The position numbers and the translations under genes are program-made. The notes beneath the pieces are model-generated. The model was not told the origin of the DNA, searched no databases, and saw nothing but the letters and a program-made list of their open reading frames with translations. DNA of 64,000 bases from Candidatus Hinthialibacter antarcticus (lineage in GTDB: Bacteria > Hinthialibacterota > Hinthialibacteria > Hinthialibacterales > Hinthialibacteraceae), in assembly GCA_030765645.1 (NCBI GenBank), contig JAVCCE010000015.1, positions 186,001 to 250,000 on the forward strand, in the 5' to 3' direction. Position 1 is the stretch's first letter; each line of letters begins with the position of its first letter. Positions 17,561 to 25,787 of this stretch are shown here, piece by piece.

Positions 17561-18718
17561 ATGACGCTTCGATTCACTCCACTCGTTTTTTTATTCATTG
17601 CGATTAACGCCCTCGCGCAAACCGCGCAGGACCTCGACTTGGTCAAGCTCAAAAACGGTACGTTGCTTGAAGGCTGCATCGTGTTGGAATCAAACCAGTC
17701 GGTCAAAATTGAAAACGGCGCCGGGGCGTTTGCGATCCCCAAAGACCAGGTAGACTCGGTCGTCCACGCCGAACGCGGCGAGAGCGAATTGCTGCTCGGG
17801 CAACAACTCTTTCAACGCAGCCAATTCGACCGGGCGCGCGCCTTTCTTCAACAAGCCAGCCGCGTCGCGAAATGGCGCGCCAAAGCGCTTGACCTCATCG
17901 AGCGCCTCAACCAGGAAGTCGACCGCCAACGCGAAAAAGAACGGGAAGAAAAGGCGCGCAAGATTGAACGCCTCATTCAACAAAAAGGCATCAAGCAAGC
18001 GCTCGAAGAACTCAAACAAAAAAATGAAAATGACGATTTAGAATTCTGGGGCGGGATGCGCGGCAAACTGCACATGGCGATGGCGCGCGAACGCATGGAC
18101 CACCTCGACCTGCGCAGCGCCGAGCGCCATCTGGTGTTGGCCGCCGACTACGGCGTTGATCCGGCGACATGGGAGAAGGTGCGTCAGGAACTGGTACAGT
18201 TGCGCACGTACCGTTTGCGCTACGGCGCCGACGCCCTCGCTGAGCATCGCCCCAAGGCCAAGAAAAAACCCGCAAAGCGCACCGAGTTTCTCGCCTCCGT
18301 CAAACGAGCACAATCCAACGGCGAAAAATTACCTCCGCTGGAATGGCTGGAATGGGTGGACCAATACGCAGAGGAAAACCAACTCGATCCACTGTTGGTG
18401 TGGGCGCTGATCGACGTGGAATCGTCATGGCGAAAAGACGTGATCTCGCACAAAGGCGCACAAGGGTTGATGCAACTCATGCCCGGCACCGCCAAAGACG
18501 TTGACGTCACCGATCCGTTTAATCCAGAAGAAAACATTCGCGGCGGCACACGCTATATCCGTTTCTTATTAGACATCTTCAATGATGAGGACAAAGCGCT
18601 GGCGGCCTACAACACCGGGCCGGGCCGGGTTGAACGCAGCGGCGTCACTGGCGCAGGCCAGCGCTATATCGAAAAAGTACGCACCCGCTTACAGAAACTC
18701 GAAACGCGGTTCGGGTGA
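17561..18718 (+). CDS. Lytic transglycosylase (SLT domain) with N-terminal beta-barrel-like and coiled-coil regions
   Basis: A 385-residue exported protein with signal peptide MTLRFTPLVFLFIAINALAQ. Residues about 24-70 (LKNGTLLEGCIVLESNQSVK and AFAIPKDQVDSVVHAE) resemble the small beta-barrel 'LKNGxxLeGxV' domain seen in exported proteins of several uncultured phyla. A highly charged coiled coil spans about 110-160. The C-terminal 125 residues are an SLT domain. The catalytic Glu lies in LIDVESSWRKD, followed by KGAQGLMQLMPGTAKD, GGTRYIRFLLDIF and ALAAYNTGPGRVE. The enzyme cleaves peptidoglycan to 1,6-anhydromuropeptides. It starts two bases after the DUF58 stop. The N-terminal architecture is unusual for the family. 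Confidence 0.9.
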   Translation: MTLRFTPLVFLFIAINALAQTAQDLDLVKLKNGTLLEGCIVLESNQSVKIENGAGAFAIPKDQVDSVVHAERGESELLLGQQLFQRSQFDRARAFLQQASRVAKWRAKALDLIERLNQEVDRQREKEREEKARKIERLIQQKGIKQALEELKQKNENDDLEFWGGMRGKLHMAMARERMDHLDLRSAERHLVLAADYGVDPATWEKVRQELVQLRTYRLRYGADALAEHRPKAKKKPAKRTEFLASVKRAQSNGEKLPPLEWLEWVDQYAEENQLDPLLVWALIDVESSWRKDVISHKGAQGLMQLMPGTAKDVDVTDPFNPEENIRGGTRYIRFLLDIFNDEDKALAAYNTGPGRVERSGVTGAGQRYIEKVRTRLQKLETRFG

Positions 18719-18911
18719 CGTTGAACCCGTCGCCGTTCTGTTCGTCCTGGTTTGATTTGCATCGCCGCCAGCGAACGCGACGCCAGCGTGATAGAAAATT
18801 CGTGTTCACGAGATCGAATCAGCCTTCCATGTCAGTGCGCAAACTCCGCCTCACAATTGCTCTTATTCACAGGTTGGCGTACACTACTCTATCATGTTAA
18901 TTCAAGGAACG

Positions 18912-19073
18912 ATGTTTACCATTTTATTACTGGGCGCCGTGATTGGCTTAGGCGTTGCCAGCGGATATCTATTGGGCAAACGCCGCAAACGGCCCTTGCC
19001 GCCTGAAAGTGGTTCAGGCTGGACGAACAACGCCATTCGCAGGCAAGGCGAATCCGGCAAGGGAATTCGATAA
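18912..19073 (+). CDS. Small single-pass membrane protein, 53 aa
   Basis: The frame from ATG 18912 to TAA 19071-19073 encodes MFTILLLGAVIGLGVASGYL followed by LGKRRKRPLPPE and a hydrophilic tail ending GKGIR. One hydrophobic helix with small-residue (Gly/Ala) spacing and a positive-inside KRRKR cluster indicates an N-out/C-in anchor. A weak AAGGAA lies six bases before the ATG. The stop is eight bases before the Rrf2 start and its region carries the GAGG that serves that gene, which supports a real cotranscribed ORF. No family recognised. The 193 bp between the transglycosylase and this gene hold nothing I can name. Confidence 0.5.
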   Translation: MFTILLLGAVIGLGVASGYLLGKRRKRPLPPESGSGWTNNAIRRQGESGKGIR

Positions 19074-19080
19074 GAGGCTG

Positions 19081-19527
19081 ATGAAATTTTCCAAAACCAC
19101 TGATTACGCGTTGCGGGTCATGATTGCGCTGGCGAAAGCGGGCGAGGAACGATTGAGCCTGCAAGTATTGGCGAAGCGCGAGGGCATTCCCCGCAAGTTT
19201 CTCGAACACGTCGTTCGCAACCTCAAAGAGGCCGAATTGCTGAAAAGCAGCCCCGGCCCCAAAGGCGGCTATTCACTCAGGGAACCGCCCGCGCTGATTT
19301 CTATCAGCCGCATATTGATCGCCTCGCAGGGCCCCTTGCTTTCGACCGAACACATGGACGGCGAAGGCTTGCCCGAACACGCCAAAGAGCCGGTCGTGCG
19401 CTTACGCCGGGTGATGGAAGAAATCCGCATGTTCGCGCGGCAGCGGTTGGAGTCGATTACCCTCGCTGACCTCGCCCACGTCGAAGAAGCCGGCGTCGAC
19501 AAAGACGTCATCATGTATTACATCTAA
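19081..19527 (+). CDS. Rrf2 family transcriptional regulator without cysteines
   Basis: A 148-residue winged-helix protein beginning MKFSKTTDYALRVMIALAKA, the canonical Rrf2 N-terminus. LSLQVLAKREGIPRKFLEHV is the recognition region and LKSSPGPKGGYSL is the wing. IscR, NsrR and RsrR bind Fe-S clusters through three cysteines at about 90-110, but this protein contains no cysteine. It must therefore sense something other than an Fe-S cluster or act as a cluster-free repressor, as CymR does. The ATG at 19081 is preferred over upstream in-frame starts because GAGG lies four bases before it and the family begins exactly there. folK starts four bases after its stop. Confidence 0.9.
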   Translation: MKFSKTTDYALRVMIALAKAGEERLSLQVLAKREGIPRKFLEHVVRNLKEAELLKSSPGPKGGYSLREPPALISISRILIASQGPLLSTEHMDGEGLPEHAKEPVVRLRRVMEEIRMFARQRLESITLADLAHVEEAGVDKDVIMYYI

Positions 19528-19531
19528 TCTC

Positions 19532-20059
19532 GTGTCAAATAAAACAACATTGGCTTACATAGCGCTTGGGTCGAATTTGGGCGACCGGGAAGCGCTCATT
19601 GATCAGGCCATTGAGCAAATCCATCGGGACGCTGCCATTCTGGGATTGCGATGTTCGCCTCTCTACGAAACCGCTGCGGTTGAAATCGGCGACGCCCCGG
19701 CGTTTATCAACGGCGTGATTGAAGCGCAGACATCGCTCGCGCCGGAGGACTTGTTGCAGCGTCTATTATCAATTGAACACACAATGGGGAGAGAACGCCC
19801 CGCTGACGGAGGACATGCCTCGCGCACCATTGACCTCGACCTGTTGCTTTTTGGCGACCAGATCATCCATACGCCCGCGCTACAAGTTCCCCATCCGCGC
19901 ATGAACGAGCGACGCTTTGTCTTGCAACCGCTGGCGGACCTCTGCCCTGATCTCACTCCCCCGGGGCAACAATACAGCATCGCCGAATTGCTCAACCAAA
20001 CGCCGCCCGACAAAAACAGCAAGCGCGTCCGGGAAGCGAAACAATGGGCGGAGAAATGA
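19532..20059 (+). CDS. folK: 2-amino-4-hydroxy-6-hydroxymethyldihydropteridine pyrophosphokinase
   Basis: A 175-residue FolK starting at a GTG. Family motifs are AYIALGSNLGDREALI at the N-terminus, the SPLYETAAV strand, FINGVIEAQTSL, HTMGRERPADGGHASRTIDL and LLLFGDQIIH. The protein transfers pyrophosphate from ATP to the pterin in folate synthesis. The usual DLDLL and PHPRMNERRFVL segments, which bind Mg-ATP and pterin, are present. The gene sits between rrf2 and a glycosyltransferase whose ATG overlaps its TGA. Other folate genes are not adjacent. Confidence 0.95.
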   Translation: MSNKTTLAYIALGSNLGDREALIDQAIEQIHRDAAILGLRCSPLYETAAVEIGDAPAFINGVIEAQTSLAPEDLLQRLLSIEHTMGRERPADGGHASRTIDLDLLLFGDQIIHTPALQVPHPRMNERRFVLQPLADLCPDLTPPGQQYSIAELLNQTPPDKNSKRVREAKQWAEK

Positions 20060-21426
20060 CGCAAACATCATCGCCGGTTCGCGGCGCGGTCGGGTTAATT
20101 ACGCTCGGCGTGTTGAGCGCATTGGGCTACGTCTATCTGTTTCGCTTGTCGCTCGAAGACCTGTCGCCGCGCACCAGCCAGCCGGAACTGATTACGCTTT
20201 TTCTGATTACTTATTTCATCTTGTTCGGCCTTTACCTATTGCTGATTACGCCCTTGGTTTGGAAACCGGGCCTCGACCCTCGCCACCTGTGGTTCGGCAT
20301 CGCCTTCGGGCTGCTATTCCGGGCGATCCTGCTGCCCAGCGATTTGATTTTAGAAAATGATATTTACCGCTATTTGTGGGACGGTCACACGCAACACCAA
20401 GGCGTAAACCCCTATCGCTACGCGCCCTCGGAGCCTGAAACCCGCGACTACCGGACAGACTATTTTCAGCAGATCAATTACAAGTACGTCCCGACCATTT
20501 ATCCGCCGACGTTGCAGATGATTTTCTTTCTATCAGAAGGCGTATATCCCGGCAGCGTCGTCGGCATGAAATTCATCTTGTTAATCTTCGACGCGCTAAC
20601 GATTTTCTTGTTGCTGTCGTTGCTGGAAGCGCTCAACAAGCCGCCGGAGTGGTGCCTGATTTACGCCTGGTCGCCGCTGGTGATAAAAGAGGTCGCGAAC
20701 TCCGGCCATGCCGATACGGTCAGCGCGTGTTTATTGGTCGGGTTCTTTCTGCTGCTGGCAAAGGGGAAACCGCTGTGCAGCGCAGCCGTGTTGGCGGCGA
20801 TGACGCTGACCAAATTCTTCGGCGTGTTTCTCTTGCCGCTATTGCATCGGCAATGGAACTATTGGACGTATGTATTTTTTTTCGCAGCGATTTTATTTCT
20901 CTATGCGCCGTTTCTCGCGCCCGGCGTGAACCCATTTGCGGGCTTTATGGCGTTCTCAAATGAATGGCAGTTTAACGCGGGCGTGTATGAGTTGTTCTCA
21001 TTTTCGTTTGCACGGTTTGGCGGGTTTGAGCCAGGCGCCGCCTCGATGCTTACACGACGAACCCTGTTCGCCTTGGTTCTTCTCACTGCCGCATGGCAGG
21101 CGTTGCGTCTCTATTGGCGCCCCGGCCTTGAACAAACGATGCGCTCTACGTTCATTGTGCTCGGTGCGCTACTTCTCTGCTCTCCGGTTATGAACCCCTG
21201 GTATCTGGTGTGGATGGTCCCGCTGATGTGTGTGTTCCCAAACAAAAGTTGGATCGCGCTGACCGGGTTGGTCTTTTTATCCTATACCTATTATTACGAC
21301 CTCAGTTTCCCCTGGTGGGTGAAGGCGACCGAGTTCGGCGTGTTCTTTTTTCTATTGCTCGACGACGCTTTGCCCTGGCGAAGAAATGGTGCGCCTGTAG
21401 CCCTGCCGACTCTTAGTAGCCGTTGA
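20056..21426 (+). CDS. GT87/MptA-like polyprenyl-phosphate mannosyltransferase-type membrane protein
   Basis: About 456 residues with ten to twelve hydrophobic segments. The conserved region ENDIYRYLWDGHTQHQGVNP near residue 105 and KYVPTIYPPTLQMIFFL near 140 are typical of GT-C mannosyltransferases of the GT87 group. There the Asp in the first extracytoplasmic loop is catalytic. YAWSPLVIKEVANSGHAD and VMNPWYLVWMVPL also fit. The ATG at 20056 overlaps the folK stop as ATGA and has GGAG upstream, so it is preferred over the ATG at 20044. The gene converges with the pseudopilin gene and overlaps its 3' end by 14 bases. Sugar and acceptor are unknown. Confidence 0.75.
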   Translation: MTQTSSPVRGAVGLITLGVLSALGYVYLFRLSLEDLSPRTSQPELITLFLITYFILFGLYLLLITPLVWKPGLDPRHLWFGIAFGLLFRAILLPSDLILENDIYRYLWDGHTQHQGVNPYRYAPSEPETRDYRTDYFQQINYKYVPTIYPPTLQMIFFLSEGVYPGSVVGMKFILLIFDALTIFLLLSLLEALNKPPEWCLIYAWSPLVIKEVANSGHADTVSACLLVGFFLLLAKGKPLCSAAVLAAMTLTKFFGVFLLPLLHRQWNYWTYVFFFAAILFLYAPFLAPGVNPFAGFMAFSNEWQFNAGVYELFSFSFARFGGFEPGAASMLTRRTLFALVLLTAAWQALRLYWRPGLEQTMRSTFIVLGALLLCSPVMNPWYLVWMVPLMCVFPNKSWIALTGLVFLSYTYYYDLSFPWWVKATEFGVFFFLLLDDALPWRRNGAPVALPTLSSR

Positions 21427-22051
21427 TGATTTCGCAGTATGAATCAATGAACGGGCCGCCTTTGGGGCCGACCCATAAAATATCGCCGTAACTGACCAAC
21501 CCGTTGGTCGGGTTATACACAAACAATGGCGAGCCTGCCGGACAGCCCTCGGCAGCATTGTTAAATTCACGCCCGCCCGCATAACTGTTGACGCCGTCAG
21601 GCCCCCAGCCGTTGATGCGAAACTGATGTCCCCAGGCGTCCGGGTCGACCTCGTTATCGCCGTTGGTGACCTCGACATAATCATAGGCGTCGCCCCACTG
21701 CTCCAACTCGGCTTCGTCTTCATAATTAACGAACGGGTCAATCGGAACCTGCCCGATGTATGCGACAGGCGTTGTCAGGCGGTAATAGCGAATCACGAGC
21801 GGGTGCATGTGATCGTCAACATTGACCCACGCCCGCGCCTGCCGCCAGGGCGGATAAACTTTGTGGTCGAGACGATAGGCTTCGAGCGATTCACTGATAT
21901 ATTTCATATCGGTAAGATTTTGCGATAACTTCGCCCGTACCTGGGCGATCATAAATTTCGGGACAGCCATCGTGGCAAGGATCACCAGAATCCCGATGAC
22001 AATCAGCACTTCAACAAAACTGAATGCGGACGTATGACGGCGAAAATTCAC
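21413..22051 (-). CDS. GspG-like pseudopilin with Ala before the processing site
   Basis: A 212-residue protein starting at GTG 22051, chosen because GTAGGAG lies eight bases upstream and this gives a short basic leader, MNFRRHTSA. The N-methylation helix FSFVEVLIVIGILVILATMA follows, with Glu at position +5. The residue before the predicted cut is Ala rather than the usual Gly. KFMIAQVRAKLSQNLTDMKY and LTTPVAYIGQVPIDPF are typical of stand-alone type II secretion G-like pseudopilins. The remainder is beta-rich with many Gly/Asn. A prepilin peptidase is at 41353 and a second pseudopilin at 46342, but no gspD/E/F genes are here. It is divergent to the YfhO-like gene. Confidence 0.85.
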   Translation of the reverse strand: MNFRRHTSAFSFVEVLIVIGILVILATMAVPKFMIAQVRAKLSQNLTDMKYISESLEAYRLDHKVYPPWRQARAWVNVDDHMHPLVIRYYRLTTPVAYIGQVPIDPFVNYEDEAELEQWGDAYDYVEVTNGDNEVDPDAWGHQFRINGWGPDGVNSYAGGREFNNAAEGCPAGSPLFVYNPTNGLVSYGDILWVGPKGGPFIDSYCEIINGY

Positions 22052-22133
22052 GCAACAAACTCCTACAGGCGAATTCAAAATGCTTCTTTTATAGGATATC
22101 AACTTTTATAGAAAATGTCGCCTGTGTTTTCGC

Positions 22134-22161
22134 TTGACAAAGCTTCGTGTATTCTTAATCG
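22134..22161 (+). promoter_or_regulatory. Candidate sigma-70 promoter for the YfhO-like gene
   Basis: TTGACA at 22134-22139 is followed after 16 bases by TAATCG at 22156-22161. The -35 box is perfect and the -10 box weak. It lies about 75 bases upstream of the ATG at 22236, in the gap shared with the divergent pseudopilin gene. Confidence 0.35.
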
Positions 22162-22235
22162 TTTACAAAGCGGGCAAATACGGAGTACGCTTTCGTAAGC
22201 CAAAAGACCAGAGCGAATGAGAACCCGGGCTAACT

Positions 22236-25200
22236 ATGAACCAGACGCAAAACCGCACAAATGAACTATGGGTGTTCGCCTTCACGCTGGCGGCGATGAT
22301 CGCGCTGTTTTGGTGGCGGGTGTGGACGCCCTTCGCCGCCGACCGCATGCACTTCACCGACGACATTCTCATCAAAGATTTCGCCACCCGCATGGGCATG
22401 TTCCGCACGGCGCTGTCAGGCAGCCTGCCGCTGTGGGACCCCTATCAATTCGGCGGCTGGCCCGGCGTCGCCAATTGCGAGGCGGGTTTTTTCTATCCGT
22501 TCCATTGGCTGATGGCGCCGTTCATCGGCTGGCCCGAAACCGCGTACCTGATTGCGCAGCTGACCGTGATGCTGCATCTCTTCATTGCGGGCATGGGCGC
22601 CTACCGTCTTTCGCGTGAAATAGGCCTGTCGCCCTGGGGCGCGGCGCTGTGCGCGATTGCGTTTACCTTTTGCGGGTTCCACTGCGCCCATAAAAAACAT
22701 ACGAATATGTTGTTTGCGTTAGTTTGGTTTCCGTGGCTGCTCTTGTGGGCGGAACGCTGGGCGCGTTCGCCGCAGGCACGCTCATTATGGCCGATGACGC
22801 TTTTATTGGCGCTGGCATTTTTGGCCGGACACCCACAGGCCGCGCTCTATATGTCGTTGCTCTTAATTGCGCGGATGCTCTACGGCGTCTGGACGCAAAC
22901 CCAAGACGCGCCGCGCACCGCCGCCGTCTTATTCAAACGCTGCCTGCCCATTGCGGTCCCGTTCGCCGTTGGCTTCGCTATCGCTGCCGCGCAGTGGTTC
23001 CCCACGCTTGAAATGATTGCGTTGGGTGAACGCGCCGAGGCGGGGCAATTCGCGCGCAGCACCGAATTTTCCATGCCGCCGTATGAACTGATCGACGCCG
23101 TGTTGCCCGAGGCCTTACGCAACTGGTCGCAGGTGGAAGTGTTCTATTGGGGAATCATTCCGCTCCTGTTGGCGCTGTTCACCGTGCTGCGGGGCAACTT
23201 GAACGCCTTTGAAAAATATTTGTTGGCGTCTGGATTGATCGCCATTGGCCTTTCGATGGGCGAATGGATGTTTCTCTATGACATCAGTTACGTACTGGTT
23301 CCCGGCGTGGCCTGGGTCCGGGCCCCCAGCCGCTGGATCTATTTCGCCAGTTTGCCCGTCGCCTTTTTTGCGGGCGCCGGGCTGGATTGGGTCCGCGCAA
23401 ATGCTGCGCGTATGCACGACTCCAACGAAGCGCGTCTGTTCTACCGCGTGGTTTCCGGCGCGGGGGCGTTGCTTATTATTGTTCTGTTGCTAGTTGTATT
23501 GATGAATACCATTAACGCAGGCGGCGGCGCTGCCACCGATGAAATTTCTCAGCGCCTTTTGATTAGCGTGATCTGGCTGGCGTTTTTCGCTGGAGCGTTT
23601 TTCTTGCTGCTGCGTCTCGTCCAAACCGGCAAATGCCCGCCCACCGCGTTCGCGGTCTGCATCATCGCGCTGGCCTGGATCGACCTGGGCGTTCATTACC
23701 GCAATCTCGATCTCGCGCCCGGCGCCGGCGGCTATCCGGCTGACCCGCTGGTGGATGAAGTGCGCAGCCTCACCTGGAACCACCGCGCGAAAGTATTTCT
23801 CGGCGGCGGCGGTATTCGCAATCAATATCACGGCGCCGCGCAAGGGTTTTATGAACTCGACGGCAACTCGCCGCTGACGCCGCAAATCAACCTGTCGCTG
23901 CGGCAAGACACAGCTCTGGTAAATCCTGACAACCCCAACCTCACGTTATTACAAATGTGCGGCGTCGGCGCCATTGTGAACGATTCGCGCCGATTACCGT
24001 TAGAGTACGAATGGCGACTGCCGTTTTTATATCTCTCTCAGACGCCGCCCATTCGCGCCCGCGCAACCCGCGATGTGTTCCAAACCGATTTAGAAACGCA
24101 GCGCGAACTGTTGGCGCTGCAATCGTTCCCCTACAACGATGTAGTTCTTGTTGAAACGGATGACGCGACAAACGCGAAGCCAGTCCCGGCGCAAGACGCC
24201 GTCTTTTGCAAACCGTTTCTGCTCGCCAGCGCGTCCGCCAACGCGGTCAAGCATGGCGCCTATCTCATCATCAACGGCGAGAATGTGTTTGACGAACTGG
24301 TCCCGCCGGATGATTCCGCAGCGGGTTATTATTTTGCGGTGGCGCACCCAAAAACCGGCATGATCGAAAAGAAGGGCTATTTCAACTTGATGTTCAGCAT
24401 CAGCGTGCCCGGTTACCCCGAGCATGAACGGATGGCGAATTTTATCGAATCCGTGCCGGAAGGGCGCATCGTGTTCGCCGCCGTGCGCGATAACGCCAGC
24501 GACCATTTACTCGCTCAAGGCCTGGGCGTGTTCCGCGCCATTGGCGCTTCGGTGGATGTACGAACCACGTTTCGCCTCGCTCACGCTGTGGTCGGCGTCA
24601 AAGGGGCGCCGCTGGGTTCCGCCCTGGAAGTCGCGTCCGCTACCGAAGCGCTCGTGCTTCAATCCAACAAAAAAATGTATATCAGCGGCAGTAAATCGCA
24701 ACAGCCCAAGCCCGACTGGATCGCGACAGGCACTTTCGCCGAAGACTGGTACCGGTTATTTGAAGACATCCATGATACGCGTTTTGCTCCCTGGAAATAC
24801 GCGGGCGTGGTACCTCCGGCCACAGAAACGCCGCCCATTGTCGCGCCGATGGTTGTGTTTTCATCCATCCAACCCTGGGAGTCGCTCGACGGTGACATGC
24901 AGGTCGGCAAGGCGGGCATTCTCATCGGCGGCGTTGACCATTCGCTGAACAAACGCGGCTATAACCTGGTCGCCTACAACGCGGGCGCGCAGAAGGTTAT
25001 TGCCTCAGAGAATTTTGACTTGGCGGATGATCTTGATTTAAATAATCCGCAAAATTCTTACGTCAAAGACCCGCCTGCGGAAAATATCCGTATGCGCGAA
25101 TTCATCGAGGACGCGCCCGACGGGACGTACATTCTCGGCGCGCTCTGCGGCGAAGGGACGGATTTATTGTTACGGAAAACGGTTGATCTGTTGCGTGAAA

Positions 25201-25787
25201 ATGGCTCGCAGTTTGAATATCATCTCGAACCTGACAGCCGAAAACACCTGTCTCACGCGTTCGTCATGATTAAAGGAACCACGCAATGCTCAGAAACATT
25301 TCAATGGCAGGGGCCGGATTCAATCGCCTTCACCCGCTACCCCAACGGCCCGGCGTTGACGCGAACCGACTTCATTCAGCCGCGTGAACAAAACATACCC
25401 GCAGACCCGGTCAAAGAATTATTTGAGAAGACCTACGACCCGGCGGCGAACGATGCTTCCGTTGCTCAAGTGTGGCTGGTGGATGAGCCAACCCCCAACC
25501 GCCTGCTGGCCTCCGGCAGTTCGGAATCAGGCGGGACGGTTCTATTTGGCGAAATCGCCTATCCCGGTTGGAAGGCGTACGTCGATGGGCGCCCGCAGCC
25601 GATTCAACGGATCAATTACTTTTTCCGGGGCGTCAAAGTCGAAGCGGGGGCGCACCAGATCGAACTGGTGTATCAACCCGCGAGTTTTATCTTAGGAGCG
25701 GTCGTTTCGTTAATCGCAGCCATCGCGACTCTGATTTGGGGCTGGTTGATTTTTCGGTCGAACAGGTCGCGCGACGCATCAATGTAA
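22236..25787 (+). CDS. Giant YfhO-like membrane protein with two ILEI/FAM3-like domains
   Basis: 1183 residues. The first ~460 carry about thirteen hydrophobic segments with YfhO/GT-C-type motifs: FTDDILIKDFATRMGMF, LPLWDPYQFGGWPGVANCEA, FCGFHCAHKKHTNMLFALVW and LAFLAGHPQAALYMSL. The extreme C-terminus matches YfhO (IAYPGWKAYVDGRPQPIQRI, EAGAHQIELVYQPASF, last helix). Between them lie two copies of an ILEI-like fold, at about 671-794 and 887-1013. Copy 1 shows MANFIESVPEGRIVFAAVRD and RLAHAVVGVKGAP. Copy 2 shows ILIGGVDHSLNKRGYNLVAY, REFIEDAPDGTYILGAL and LSHAFVMIKGT. YfhO takes part in glycosylation of lipoteichoic acids in Firmicutes; ILEI domains are glycan-linked in eukaryotic FAM3 and POMGnT1 proteins. 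A glycan-processing membrane role is likely; substrate unknown. Confidence 0.8.
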   Translation: MNQTQNRTNELWVFAFTLAAMIALFWWRVWTPFAADRMHFTDDILIKDFATRMGMFRTALSGSLPLWDPYQFGGWPGVANCEAGFFYPFHWLMAPFIGWPETAYLIAQLTVMLHLFIAGMGAYRLSREIGLSPWGAALCAIAFTFCGFHCAHKKHTNMLFALVWFPWLLLWAERWARSPQARSLWPMTLLLALAFLAGHPQAALYMSLLLIARMLYGVWTQTQDAPRTAAVLFKRCLPIAVPFAVGFAIAAAQWFPTLEMIALGERAEAGQFARSTEFSMPPYELIDAVLPEALRNWSQVEVFYWGIIPLLLALFTVLRGNLNAFEKYLLASGLIAIGLSMGEWMFLYDISYVLVPGVAWVRAPSRWIYFASLPVAFFAGAGLDWVRANAARMHDSNEARLFYRVVSGAGALLIIVLLLVVLMNTINAGGGAATDEISQRLLISVIWLAFFAGAFFLLLRLVQTGKCPPTAFAVCIIALAWIDLGVHYRNLDLAPGAGGYPADPLVDEVRSLTWNHRAKVFLGGGGIRNQYHGAAQGFYELDGNSPLTPQINLSLRQDTALVNPDNPNLTLLQMCGVGAIVNDSRRLPLEYEWRLPFLYLSQTPPIRARATRDVFQTDLETQRELLALQSFPYNDVVLVETDDATNAKPVPAQDAVFCKPFLLASASANAVKHGAYLIINGENVFDELVPPDDSAAGYYFAVAHPKTGMIEKKGYFNLMFSISVPGYPEHERMANFIESVPEGRIVFAAVRDNASDHLLAQGLGVFRAIGASVDVRTTFRLAHAVVGVKGAPLGSALEVASATEALVLQSNKKMYISGSKSQQPKPDWIATGTFAEDWYRLFEDIHDTRFAPWKYAGVVPPATETPPIVAPMVVFSSIQPWESLDGDMQVGKAGILIGGVDHSLNKRGYNLVAYNAGAQKVIASENFDLADDLDLNNPQNSYVKDPPAENIRMREFIEDAPDGTYILGALCGEGTDLLLRKTVDLLRENGSQFEYHLEPDSRKHLSHAFVMIKGTTQCSETFQWQGPDSIAFTRYPNGPALTRTDFIQPREQNIPADPVKELFEKTYDPAANDASVAQVWLVDEPTPNRLLASGSSESGGTVLFGEIAYPGWKAYVDGRPQPIQRINYFFRGVKVEAGAHQIELVYQPASFILGAVVSLIAAIATLIWGWLIFRSNRSRDASM

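Noticed and set aside
18715-18900. 61-codon frame after the transglycosylase
   Set aside because: No ribosome-binding site, biased composition, overlaps the stop of the preceding gene; no sign of selection.
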